DNA of 60,404 nt from Deltaproteobacteria bacterium (GTDB taxonomy: Bacteria > Desulfobacterota > Desulfuromonadia > Desulfuromonadales > JAAYDE01). The notes beneath the pieces were generated by a model. That model did not search any database. It was not told the DNA's origin and saw only the letters and a list, made by a program, of their open reading frames with translations. The first letter of the stretch is position 1. Each line of letters begins with the position of its first letter. The position numbers were made by a program, and so were the translations under genes. Location: positions 1-60,404 of the forward strand of contig JAAYDE010000048.1 in assembly GCA_012729375.1 (NCBI GenBank), read 5' to 3'. Shown here one piece after another: positions 36,599 through 43,607 of the stretch.

Positions 36599-37168
36599 CT
36601 ATTTTTTGATGGCATCCCAGGTCGCCTCGATGAGCCGTTCGAGGAGCACCTCATCCAGCTTCAAAAGGCCGGAATCATGATCCTTGATGACATTGATCAT
36701 TGGACCGAAAATCAGCCCGAAGAGTAGCGTCGGCGGCATATCCTTGACAAGTCCCTGCCTTTTCCCTTCCTTGAGAAGAGCATGAAAAGGCTCTCCGGCG
36801 CTGTCCAGTTTCTGCCTCATTTTGGCCACCCCATATGGGGAATCAAAATATTGCTCCAGGAAACGGAATTCCAGGGGATTGGCCAAAAGGTACCGGTAGA
36901 TGTTGCGGCACAGATGTTGAAAACGATCCAGAACCGGCCGCTCCTCTTCGTATCCCTGGTAGACAAAGGCCTTGTTTTTGGCCTCCAGCTCTTCATAAAG
37001 GGTGTGAATCAACTGATCCTTATCTTTGAAATAGCGATAGATGGTGCCCACGCCGACGCCTGCCCGCTCGGCGATCATGGACGTCGGGGTACCGTGAAAA
37101 CCACGCTCGGCAATGAGTTTGAGCGTTGCCAGAAGAATGGCGGTGCGTTTGTCGGGCTGACGGCTCAC
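36599..37168 (-). CDS. TetR family repressor of the efflux operon
   Basis: A 189-residue regulator. Residues about 8-55 are the TetR helix-turn-helix: RTAILLATLKLIAERGFHGTPTSMIAERAGVGVGTIYRYFKDKDQL, with VGVGTIYRYF as the recognition helix. The rest is an all-helical ligand-binding domain of the TetR_C type. It most likely represses the RND block and itself, with drugs or lipids as inducers. The start GTG at 37168 has AAAGGAG 7 nt upstream; the ATG at 37210 lies inside the operator palindrome and lacks a ribosome site. A perfect palindrome and promoter lie just upstream. Confidence 0.93.
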   Translation of the reverse strand: MSRQPDKRTAILLATLKLIAERGFHGTPTSMIAERAGVGVGTIYRYFKDKDQLIHTLYEELEAKNKAFVYQGYEEERPVLDRFQHLCRNIYRYLLANPLEFRFLEQYFDSPYGVAKMRQKLDSAGEPFHALLKEGKRQGLVKDMPPTLLFGLIFGPMINVIKDHDSGLLKLDEVLLERLIEATWDAIKK

Positions 37169-37198
37169 TGAAAAGCTCCTTTTGTTTCTCTGAAAAAA

Positions 37199-37218
37199 CG
37201 GAGTGAACATTCACTCCG
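37199..37218. promoter_or_regulatory. Perfect 20-bp palindrome: candidate TetR operator
   Basis: CGGAGTGAACATTCACTCCG has 9-bp perfect arms around a CA centre. Its core resembles operators of AcrR/TtgR-like TetR repressors. It lies about 30 nt upstream of the tetR GTG and directly downstream of the predicted promoter, so binding would block transcription of tetR and the efflux genes. Confidence 0.82.
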
Positions 37219-37227
37219 AAAACTGTT

Positions 37228-37256
37228 TTTTTAATCCTCCCGTCTTCCCTTGTCAA
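37228..37256 (-). promoter_or_regulatory. Predicted sigma-70 promoter for tetR
   Basis: On the minus strand a consensus TTGACA (37256-37251) is followed after 17 nt by TAAAAA (37233-37228) as a partial -10 box. The palindrome at 37199-37218 begins about 10 nt further on, at the transcript start region. The -10 match is imperfect. Confidence 0.6.
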
Positions 37257-37516
37257 GAAAAATATTCACTTCAAAAGTAGCTTCCCCCAAGCACCGCCTC
37301 GCTATGAGAAAAATCCCCAAAGGAAAAAACGGCGCGCCGCCGCGCCCGTCACAAAATCGCCGGCCACTTTCTTTTTTTTGCTTACTTTAATTTTTTTTTC
37401 CTTTAAAATCCGCATGATTTTGTCATATATACAGAACACTTTTTTTGGAGAAAAGCCGCCTGGTCCGGAAAGTCCTCCAAGATTTTAAATTTTCATCTTT
37501 TTACGAGGGAGACACC
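37257..37516 (+). other. AT-rich leader region upstream of livK
   Basis: This divergent region contains long T-runs and an AT-rich stretch near 37415-37440 (TTTAAAATCC, CATATATAC) that could hold the livK promoter. No -35/-10 pair is clear to me. No gene seen. Confidence 0.4.
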
Positions 37517-38677
37517 ATGAAGAAAATCGTTCTGAGTCTGGCATCAGTCCTTTTTCTCGTCAGTGGCACCGCGATGGCGGCCGAGTCGCTGAAAATCGGC
37601 TTCAACCTTCCTCTAACCGGCGACATTCCCAAGGTCGGCGAATCCTCGAGGCACGCCGCCGAAATGCTGAAGGAGGATATCAACGCCAAAGGAGGCCTCG
37701 TCGTCGGCGGCAAAAAATATCCGCTCAATTTCATCTATGAGGACAACGAGTCCAAGGCCGAATCGGCCGTCAACGTCGCCCTGAAGCTGATCGAACGGGA
37801 CGAGGTGCTGGCCATCGTCGGCCCCAACTCCTCCAAACAGGCCGTGCCGGCCGGCGGAACCTGCGACGACAACAAGACGCCGATGATCTCCCCCTGGTCC
37901 ACCAACCCCGACACCACCCTGAACCGCCCCTGGGTCTTCCGCGCCGCCTTCCTCGACCCCTTCCAGGGTCCGGTCGCCGTCAACTTTGCCGCCAAAACCT
38001 TTAACGCCAAGAAATCCGCTGTCATCTTCGACATCTCCAACGACTACGCCAAAGGCCTAGCGGAAATCTTCCGCGATGAATGGCAGAAAAAGATGGGTGC
38101 CGGCACCGTCGTCGCCTTTGAATCCCACGGCACCAAGGACCAGGATTTCTCGGCCCAGCTGACCAAGATCATCGCCGCCAAACCTGACTTCATCTTCATC
38201 CCCAACAACTACAATCAGGTCGCTCTGATCGTCAAACAGGCCCACGACCTCGGCTGGAAAGGCCCCTTCATGGGTTCCGACGCCTGGGGCAGCGCCGAAC
38301 TGATGCAACTCTGCGGCAACGACTGCGTCGGCCACTACTTCTCCACCCACTATGCCGCCGCCGGCGCCAAGGGCGCGACCAAGGAGTTCATCGATCGCTA
38401 TTCGGCCAAATACGGCTACACCCCCGACGACGTGGCGGCACTGACCTGGGACGCCACCAATCTGGTTCTCAAAGCGATTCAGGATGTCGGCAAGGTCGAC
38501 AAGAATGTCAAGAAACAGCGCAAGGCGATCCGTGACGCCATGGCCGCTATCCCCGAATTCCCCGGTATCACCGGCAACATGAAATTCAATGAGGAAGGGG
38601 ACCCCATCAAGTGCGCCGTCGTCGTCCGCATCAGCGAAAAGGGGGAGTTCGTCTTCACCGAGCAGGTTTGCCCGTAA
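37517..38677 (+). CDS. livK: Branched-chain amino acid-type ABC transporter substrate-binding protein
   Basis: A 386-residue periplasmic binding protein. The signal peptide MKKIVLSLASVLFLVSGTAMA is followed by ESLKIGFNLPLTGDIPKVGE, KYPLNFIYEDNESKAESAVNVALKL and VGPNSSKQAVP, all typical of Peripla_BP_6 (Leu/Ile/Val and related ligands). It feeds the permease LivHM and ATPases LivGF encoded downstream. ATG at 37517 has GGGAG upstream; the longer frame would place extra residues before the signal. The true ligand (amino acid, amide or aromatic acid) cannot be told from sequence. Confidence 0.94.
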   Translation: MKKIVLSLASVLFLVSGTAMAAESLKIGFNLPLTGDIPKVGESSRHAAEMLKEDINAKGGLVVGGKKYPLNFIYEDNESKAESAVNVALKLIERDEVLAIVGPNSSKQAVPAGGTCDDNKTPMISPWSTNPDTTLNRPWVFRAAFLDPFQGPVAVNFAAKTFNAKKSAVIFDISNDYAKGLAEIFRDEWQKKMGAGTVVAFESHGTKDQDFSAQLTKIIAAKPDFIFIPNNYNQVALIVKQAHDLGWKGPFMGSDAWGSAELMQLCGNDCVGHYFSTHYAAAGAKGATKEFIDRYSAKYGYTPDDVAALTWDATNLVLKAIQDVGKVDKNVKKQRKAIRDAMAAIPEFPGITGNMKFNEEGDPIKCAVVVRISEKGEFVFTEQVCP

Positions 38678-38709
38678 GGGAGAGAATGTTTTTAACCGAT
38701 GGCTTACGA

Positions 38710-38744
38710 GGCGGCGGGGGGAGTTCTTCTCCCCGCCGCTTTTG
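38710..38744 (+). terminator. GC-rich hairpin after livK (partial terminator/attenuator)
   Basis: GCGGCGGGG pairs with CCCCGCCGC around a short loop, followed by TTTTG. It lies 33 nt after the livK stop and before livH. In Liv operons such hairpins give excess binding protein over permease by partial termination or by protecting the upstream RNA 3' end. Confidence 0.75.
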
Positions 38745-38827
38745 ATGAGCGGAGGGAATGCCCCGGCAAAGAAACCGCTGCATCATATCCCTTCTCTCAG
38801 AGTCAGCCGGTATCCCGGAGGTCGTTA

Positions 38828-39754
38828 GTGGAAATTCTTGTCCAGAACATTTTCAATGCGCTCCAATGGGGAAGCTTTTACGCCCTGATCGCCCTGGGCT
38901 ATACCCTGGTCTACGGGGTGCTGCTGCTGATCAATTTCGCCCACGGCGACATTTTCATGGTCGGCGCCTACATCGCCTTTTTCCTGACCACCTTTTTTCT
39001 AGGCGAATACGGCGTGATCGCTCCCGGCAGTCTCGCCGGTGTGACCATCCTCATGCTGGCGGTGCCCCTCACCATGATCCTGACCTCGATGGTCGGGGTA
39101 ACTCTGGAAAGAGTCGCCTACCGTCCCCTGCGAGATAAGGGAGCACACCGTCTTTATGTGGTGATCACCGCCCTGATGTGCGGCCTGATCCTGGAAAACG
39201 GCAACCTCGCACTGCTCGGCGCAAGCCGCAAAAAGTTCCCCGAACTGCTGGAGAAAACGGTCTGGACCTTCGGCAATGTCTCGGTAACCAACCTGAAGGT
39301 GATGGTCATTTTCGCCGCCCTGCTGGTGTTTCTCTTTCTCCAGTTCGTGGTCACCCGCACCAAAACGGGCATGGCCATGCGCGCCATTTCCTATGACAAG
39401 TTCGCCATCCCGCTGATGGGCATTCCCATCAACAACATCATCGTCTTCACCTTCATCCTCGGCTCGGGATTCGCCGGGCTGGCCGGCCTTCTCTTCGCCA
39501 TGAGCTACCCCATCCTCGAACCGTACATGGGGGCGTTGATCGGCTGGAAAGCTTTCATCGCCGCCGTAGTCGGCGGCATCGGCGATATCCGCGGCGCTTT
39601 TCTGGGGGGATTTCTACTGGCCTTTGTGGAAATCGGGGTGGTGGCGGTCTTTCCATCGACCTTGCGGGATCTGATGGCCTTTTCGGTATTGCTGATCATT
39701 CTCTGGTGGAAGCCGACCGGCCTCTTCGGGATAGCGAAAACCACCAAGATCTGA
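38828..39754 (+). CDS. livH: Branched-chain amino acid ABC transporter permease
   Basis: A 308-residue inner-membrane protein with about eight transmembrane segments. It starts VEILVQNIFNALQWGSFYALIALGYTLVYG and includes INFAHGDIFMVGAYIAF, the LivH hallmark, and the coupling segment LYVVITALMCGLILENG. GTG at 38828 has GGAGGT upstream and gives the usual length; the frame further upstream reads through the hairpin and is not a protein start. Confidence 0.95.
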   Translation: MEILVQNIFNALQWGSFYALIALGYTLVYGVLLLINFAHGDIFMVGAYIAFFLTTFFLGEYGVIAPGSLAGVTILMLAVPLTMILTSMVGVTLERVAYRPLRDKGAHRLYVVITALMCGLILENGNLALLGASRKKFPELLEKTVWTFGNVSVTNLKVMVIFAALLVFLFLQFVVTRTKTGMAMRAISYDKFAIPLMGIPINNIIVFTFILGSGFAGLAGLLFAMSYPILEPYMGALIGWKAFIAAVVGGIGDIRGAFLGGFLLAFVEIGVVAVFPSTLRDLMAFSVLLIILWWKPTGLFGIAKTTKI

Positions 39755-39782
39755 CGGCGCGGAAACAGGGAACGGCTCTTCC

Positions 39783-40868
39783 ATGCAAAAGCACTCGTTC
39801 AAACTGTTGTTGTTCGTTTTCTCCCTCGGGCTTATCCTGGCGGCCCATTTCCAGTTCATTGACCAGTACGTCATCACCGTTATCATGCTGATGGGGATCA
39901 ACATTATCCTGTCTTCCAGCCTGAACGTGGTCAACGGCTATATGGGCGAGTTTTCCTGCGGTCATGCCGGGTTCATGTGCGTCGGCGCCTACGTCTCCTC
40001 CGTTCTCTCGGTGATTCTGTTCACCAAGGACCGGATTTTCGGAGCGCCGCTCCTTGCTCCCGATCTCAGCCTTTTTCTTTTCCCGGGGGTCATTCTGATC
40101 GGCGGGCTGGTGGCCGCCCTGGCTGGCCTCCTCGTCGCCCTCCCCTCCTTCAAAACCCGCGGCGACTACCTCGCCATCATCACCATCGCCGCCAACTACA
40201 TCATCATCTCGGGCATCGAGAACCTCGACATCATCGGCGGGCCGCGGGGATTTCAGGGGATGAAGCGGGTCATCAACGCCATGGAAGACCGTCTGGATAT
40301 TCCGTGGATGCTGCTGTGGGTGGTTCTCGGCACCATCTTCAGTGTCTGGGTCATCCGCCGCTTTGTCGCCTCCACCTACGGCAAGGGGATCATCGCCATC
40401 TGTCAGGACGAGGTGGCCGCCGAAATCATGAGCGTCAACACCAATAAAATGAAGGTCGCCGCCTTCATGCTCTCTTCCGGGCTGGCGGGGATCGCCGGCG
40501 GGCTTTTCGCCCATGTCTACGGCTATGTCAACCCCCAATCCTTCAACATCCTCAAGTCCACCGAATGTCTGGTCATGGTCTATCTGGGCGGAATGGCCTC
40601 CCTGTCCGGTTCGGTGCTCTCGGCGGTTATCTTCACCCTGCTGATCGAGGCGCTGCGCTTCGTCATCCCGGAACTGAACGCCCTCGCCCATCACCTGCGG
40701 GTCATTCCGGAAAGCTATGAAATCGGCCAGGTGTGGAAATGGGTCATCATCCCCCTGATCCTCATTCTGACCATGCAGTTCCGCCCTGAAGGACTCATGG
40801 GGGCCAGGGAGCTTGGCGACTTCTTCCCTTTCCTCAAGCGCTTTTACCGCAACCGGACAACGGAGTGA
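39783..40868 (+). CDS. livM: Branched-chain amino acid ABC transporter permease
   Basis: A 361-residue polytopic protein with the LivM motifs NVVNGYMGEFSCGHAGFMCVGAYVSS, LPSFKTRGDYLAIITIAANYI and YLGGMASLSGSVLSAVIFTL. It pairs with LivH to form the membrane channel. It begins 28 nt after livH. The C-terminus (RPEGLMGARE) is typical of the family. Confidence 0.95.
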   Translation: MQKHSFKLLLFVFSLGLILAAHFQFIDQYVITVIMLMGINIILSSSLNVVNGYMGEFSCGHAGFMCVGAYVSSVLSVILFTKDRIFGAPLLAPDLSLFLFPGVILIGGLVAALAGLLVALPSFKTRGDYLAIITIAANYIIISGIENLDIIGGPRGFQGMKRVINAMEDRLDIPWMLLWVVLGTIFSVWVIRRFVASTYGKGIIAICQDEVAAEIMSVNTNKMKVAAFMLSSGLAGIAGGLFAHVYGYVNPQSFNILKSTECLVMVYLGGMASLSGSVLSAVIFTLLIEALRFVIPELNALAHHLRVIPESYEIGQVWKWVIIPLILILTMQFRPEGLMGARELGDFFPFLKRFYRNRTTE

Positions 40869-40933
40869 CCAGGCCGGGTCGCCTGGGTTGAGGCAAGTGT
40901 AAAATCGATTTTCTGGCACAATGGGAGTTCGAA

Positions 40934-41701
40934 ATGCCGCTTCTGGAAATAAAAGGGTTGACACAGAGATTCGGCGGCCTGCAGGCGGTATCCCACTTCA
41001 ATGTGGCCATTGAAGAAGGGAGCCTGATCGGTCTCATCGGTCCCAACGGGGCGGGGAAAACCACCATCTTCAACCTCACCTCCGGTTTTTACAAACCGAC
41101 GGAAGGTGTCATCCGCTTCAACGGCGCCGACACCCGCAGTCTGAAACCCCACCAGATCACCGCCATGGGCATGGCGCGAACCTTCCAGAACATCCGTCTG
41201 TGGCCGAACATGACGGTTCTCGACAATATCCGCGTCTCCCAGCATTACCGCCTGGGCTATTCCATCTGGGATTGCCTGCTGGCAACCAAAAGGTACCTTT
41301 CCGGAGAAAAGAAAATCAACAACCTGGCCGAGGATCTTCTGGAAGCCATGGGACTGAAGGATTACGCCCAGGAATATCCGAAAAACCTTCCCTACGGCCT
41401 GCAGAGGCGTGTCGAGATCGCCCGCGCCATGTCCATCCAGCCGAAACTGCTCCTTCTGGACGAACCGGCGGCCGGCCTCAATTCCTCCGACGTGGACGGT
41501 CTGATCAAATTGATACGCTGGCTGCAGAAAGAATTCAAAATCACCATCTGGATGATCGAACACCAGATGAAGGTGGTGATGAGCCTCTGCTCTTCCATGA
41601 AGGTGATTGATTTCGGGCGGACCATCGCCGAGGGGACCCCGGAAGAGATCCAGTCCGACCCCAAGGTCATCAAAGCTTATCTGGGAGACGAGAATATCTG
41701 A
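40934..41701 (+). CDS. livG: Branched-chain amino acid ABC transporter ATP-binding protein
   Basis: A 255-residue ATPase. Walker A LIGPNGAGKTT, ARTFQNIRLWPNMTVLDN, signature LPYGLQRRVEIARAM and Walker B LLLLDEPAAGLN, with the LivG-typical QNIR and C-terminal YLGDENI segments. It powers uptake with LivF. The stop overlaps the livF start by one base (TGATG). Confidence 0.95.
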   Translation: MPLLEIKGLTQRFGGLQAVSHFNVAIEEGSLIGLIGPNGAGKTTIFNLTSGFYKPTEGVIRFNGADTRSLKPHQITAMGMARTFQNIRLWPNMTVLDNIRVSQHYRLGYSIWDCLLATKRYLSGEKKINNLAEDLLEAMGLKDYAQEYPKNLPYGLQRRVEIARAMSIQPKLLLLDEPAAGLNSSDVDGLIKLIRWLQKEFKITIWMIEHQMKVVMSLCSSMKVIDFGRTIAEGTPEEIQSDPKVIKAYLGDENI

Positions 41702-42429
41702 TGCTGCTTTCCGTCAAGAATCTCCATGTCAAATACGGCAACATCGAGGCCCTGCACGGTATCTCCTTCGACATCGACGAAGGGGAGATAGTCACCCTCA
41801 TCGGCGCCAACGGCGCCGGCAAATCGACCACCCTGCACACCATCACCCGCCTTCCGCCGCCCGACGGCCCCAGGGTCACCGAAGGGGAGATCCTCTTCAA
41901 GGGACAATCCATCCTCAAGATCCCTGCCCACAAGATCGTCTCCGACCTGCACATCACCCTGGCCCCCGAGGGACGTCACATCTTCGGCAACCTGACCGTC
42001 CTCGAGAACCTCACCCTGGCCACCTACGCCCGCAAAGACAGGGACAATATCCCCAAGGATCTGCAACGGGTGTTCGAGCTTTTCCCGCGCCTGGAAGAGC
42101 GCAGAAAGCAGCGCAGCGAATCCCTCTCCGGCGGCGAGCAGCAGATGCTGGCGGTGGGCAGGGCCTTCATGAGCGGCGGCAGGATCCTCCTTCTCGACGA
42201 ACCCTCCATGGGGTTGGCGCCGCTGCTCATGTACGAAAAGTTCCGCACTCTGAAACGCCTCAACCAGGAAGAAGGAATCACCATCCTGCTCGTGGAGCAG
42301 AACGCCCGCATCGCTCTGCAATTCGCCCACCGCGGCTACGTTCTCGACACCGGGGAGATTGTCGCTCAGGGAAGCTCGGCCCAGCTGACCAACGATCCGG
42401 ACGTAAAAAAGGCCTACCTGGGCGGGTAG
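41701..42429 (+). CDS. livF: Branched-chain amino acid ABC transporter ATP-binding protein
   Basis: A 242-residue ATPase with VKNLHVKYGNIEALHGISF, Walker A LIGANGAGKSTT, APEGRHIFGNLTVLENL, signature LSGGEQQMLAVGRAFM and Walker B LLLDEPSMGLAPLL, the LivF set. It completes a contiguous livKHMGF operon. A strong terminator follows. Confidence 0.95.
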   Translation: MLLSVKNLHVKYGNIEALHGISFDIDEGEIVTLIGANGAGKSTTLHTITRLPPPDGPRVTEGEILFKGQSILKIPAHKIVSDLHITLAPEGRHIFGNLTVLENLTLATYARKDRDNIPKDLQRVFELFPRLEERRKQRSESLSGGEQQMLAVGRAFMSGGRILLLDEPSMGLAPLLMYEKFRTLKRLNQEEGITILLVEQNARIALQFAHRGYVLDTGEIVAQGSSAQLTNDPDVKKAYLGG

Positions 42430-42457
42430 GCCCCATCACCCATAGCGGGAAACCGAT

Positions 42458-42501
42458 AAAGAGCGGTGACTGGCCTATCGGCCGGTCACCGCTCTTTTTT
42501 T
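42458..42501. terminator. Bidirectional terminator between livF and the AI-2E gene
   Basis: AAAGAGCGGTGACTGGCC and GGCCGGTCACCGCTCTTT form an 18-bp stem with one G-T-type mismatch around TATC, followed by T-rich sequence on the plus strand and preceded by AAA. It would stop both livF transcripts (rightward) and those of the convergent AI-2E gene (leftward). Confidence 0.88.
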
Positions 42502-43573
42502 ACCCTGCCGCTGGAAGTTCCTGCTCCTTCCGCGGCCAGGCCTTGATAACGGCGTTGATCAGAGTAGCCAGAGGAATGGCAAAAAAGACCCCCCAGAACC
42601 CCCAGATGCCGCCGAAAAAGAGGATGGCGGCGATGATCGCCACCGGATGGAGGTTGACCGCCTCCGACAGAAGCAAGGTGGCAAGAATGTTGCCGTCGAT
42701 CAGCTGGATGACGGCGTAAGCGATCAATACGTAAGACAACTCACGACTCAGCCCCCACTGGAAATAGGCCACCAAGGCCACCGGCAGGGCGACCACGGCC
42801 ACGCCCACGTAAGGGATCAGTACCGAGAGACCGGTCAACAGGCCGAGGAGCATGGCGTAATTGAGACCCAGTAATTTGAAAGTGACATAGGAAGCGCTCC
42901 AGACAATGAGGATTTCCATAAATTTCCCGCGGATGTAGCGGCCGATCTGGAGATTGACCTCATGCCAGACCTGGTGGGCCAGGGAACGCTCCGCGGGCAG
43001 GAACCCCGCGACCCACCCCAATAACCGCTGCTTGTCCTTGAGGAAGAAAAAAACCAGGATCGGCATCAGCACCAGATAAACAAGCAGGGTAAAGAGGCCA
43101 AGTACGGAGGCCAGGGAGAAGCTGAGCATCTGCTGGGCGAAGCGACCCATTTCCGCTCGCAGAACGGCGGCTATATCGCCGATATGCTCCGGGGAGAAAA
43201 GACCCGGATAGCGTTCGGAAAGAGCCAGCAAGGCTTTCTGCCCCTGACTGATCATCATCGGCAGCTGTTGGATGAGTTGGCTTATCTGGCGGATCAGAAG
43301 CGGCGCCAGCCAGAAAAAACAGAGAAAAAGAAAGGTCAGGAAAAAACCGAAGACCAGCAGGATCGCCGCCAGACGGGGCAGGCCCAGACGCTGCACCCCC
43401 TGCACCGGCCCTTCCAGCAGATAGGCGATCACCAGACTGGCGAAGAGCGGCACGAGCATATCGCCGAACAGCAGCAGGCTGACCAGGCAGATCAGCAGCA
43501 GCAGAAGCAGGGTCATGAGTTGCCGGTCGGCGATGATGCGCCGGTACCAGTCGCTGATCATTCCCAGGCTCAA
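42500..43573 (-). CDS. AI-2E family transporter (PerM/YdiK-like membrane protein)
   Basis: About 357 residues with eight hydrophobic segments. Blocks such as LVPLFASLVIAYLLEGPVQ, GKFMEILIVWSASYVTFKLLGLNYAMLLGLLTGLSVLIPYVG and FFGGIWGFWGVFFAIPL match the AI-2E_transport family (pfam01594), whose members include the autoinducer-2 exporter TqsA and Na+/H+ antiporter-like proteins. The substrate is unknown here. I favour TTG at 43573, which has GGAGGAGG 5 nt upstream; ATG at 43561 lacks a proper site. It is followed by the bidirectional terminator. Confidence 0.85.
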   Translation of the reverse strand: MSLGMISDWYRRIIADRQLMTLLLLLLICLVSLLLFGDMLVPLFASLVIAYLLEGPVQGVQRLGLPRLAAILLVFGFFLTFLFLCFFWLAPLLIRQISQLIQQLPMMISQGQKALLALSERYPGLFSPEHIGDIAAVLRAEMGRFAQQMLSFSLASVLGLFTLLVYLVLMPILVFFFLKDKQRLLGWVAGFLPAERSLAHQVWHEVNLQIGRYIRGKFMEILIVWSASYVTFKLLGLNYAMLLGLLTGLSVLIPYVGVAVVALPVALVAYFQWGLSRELSYVLIAYAVIQLIDGNILATLLLSEAVNLHPVAIIAAILFFGGIWGFWGVFFAIPLATLINAVIKAWPRKEQELPAAG

Positions 43574-43607
43574 AATATCCTCCTCCTTCCGCTCTCCTCG
43601 TATTTGT

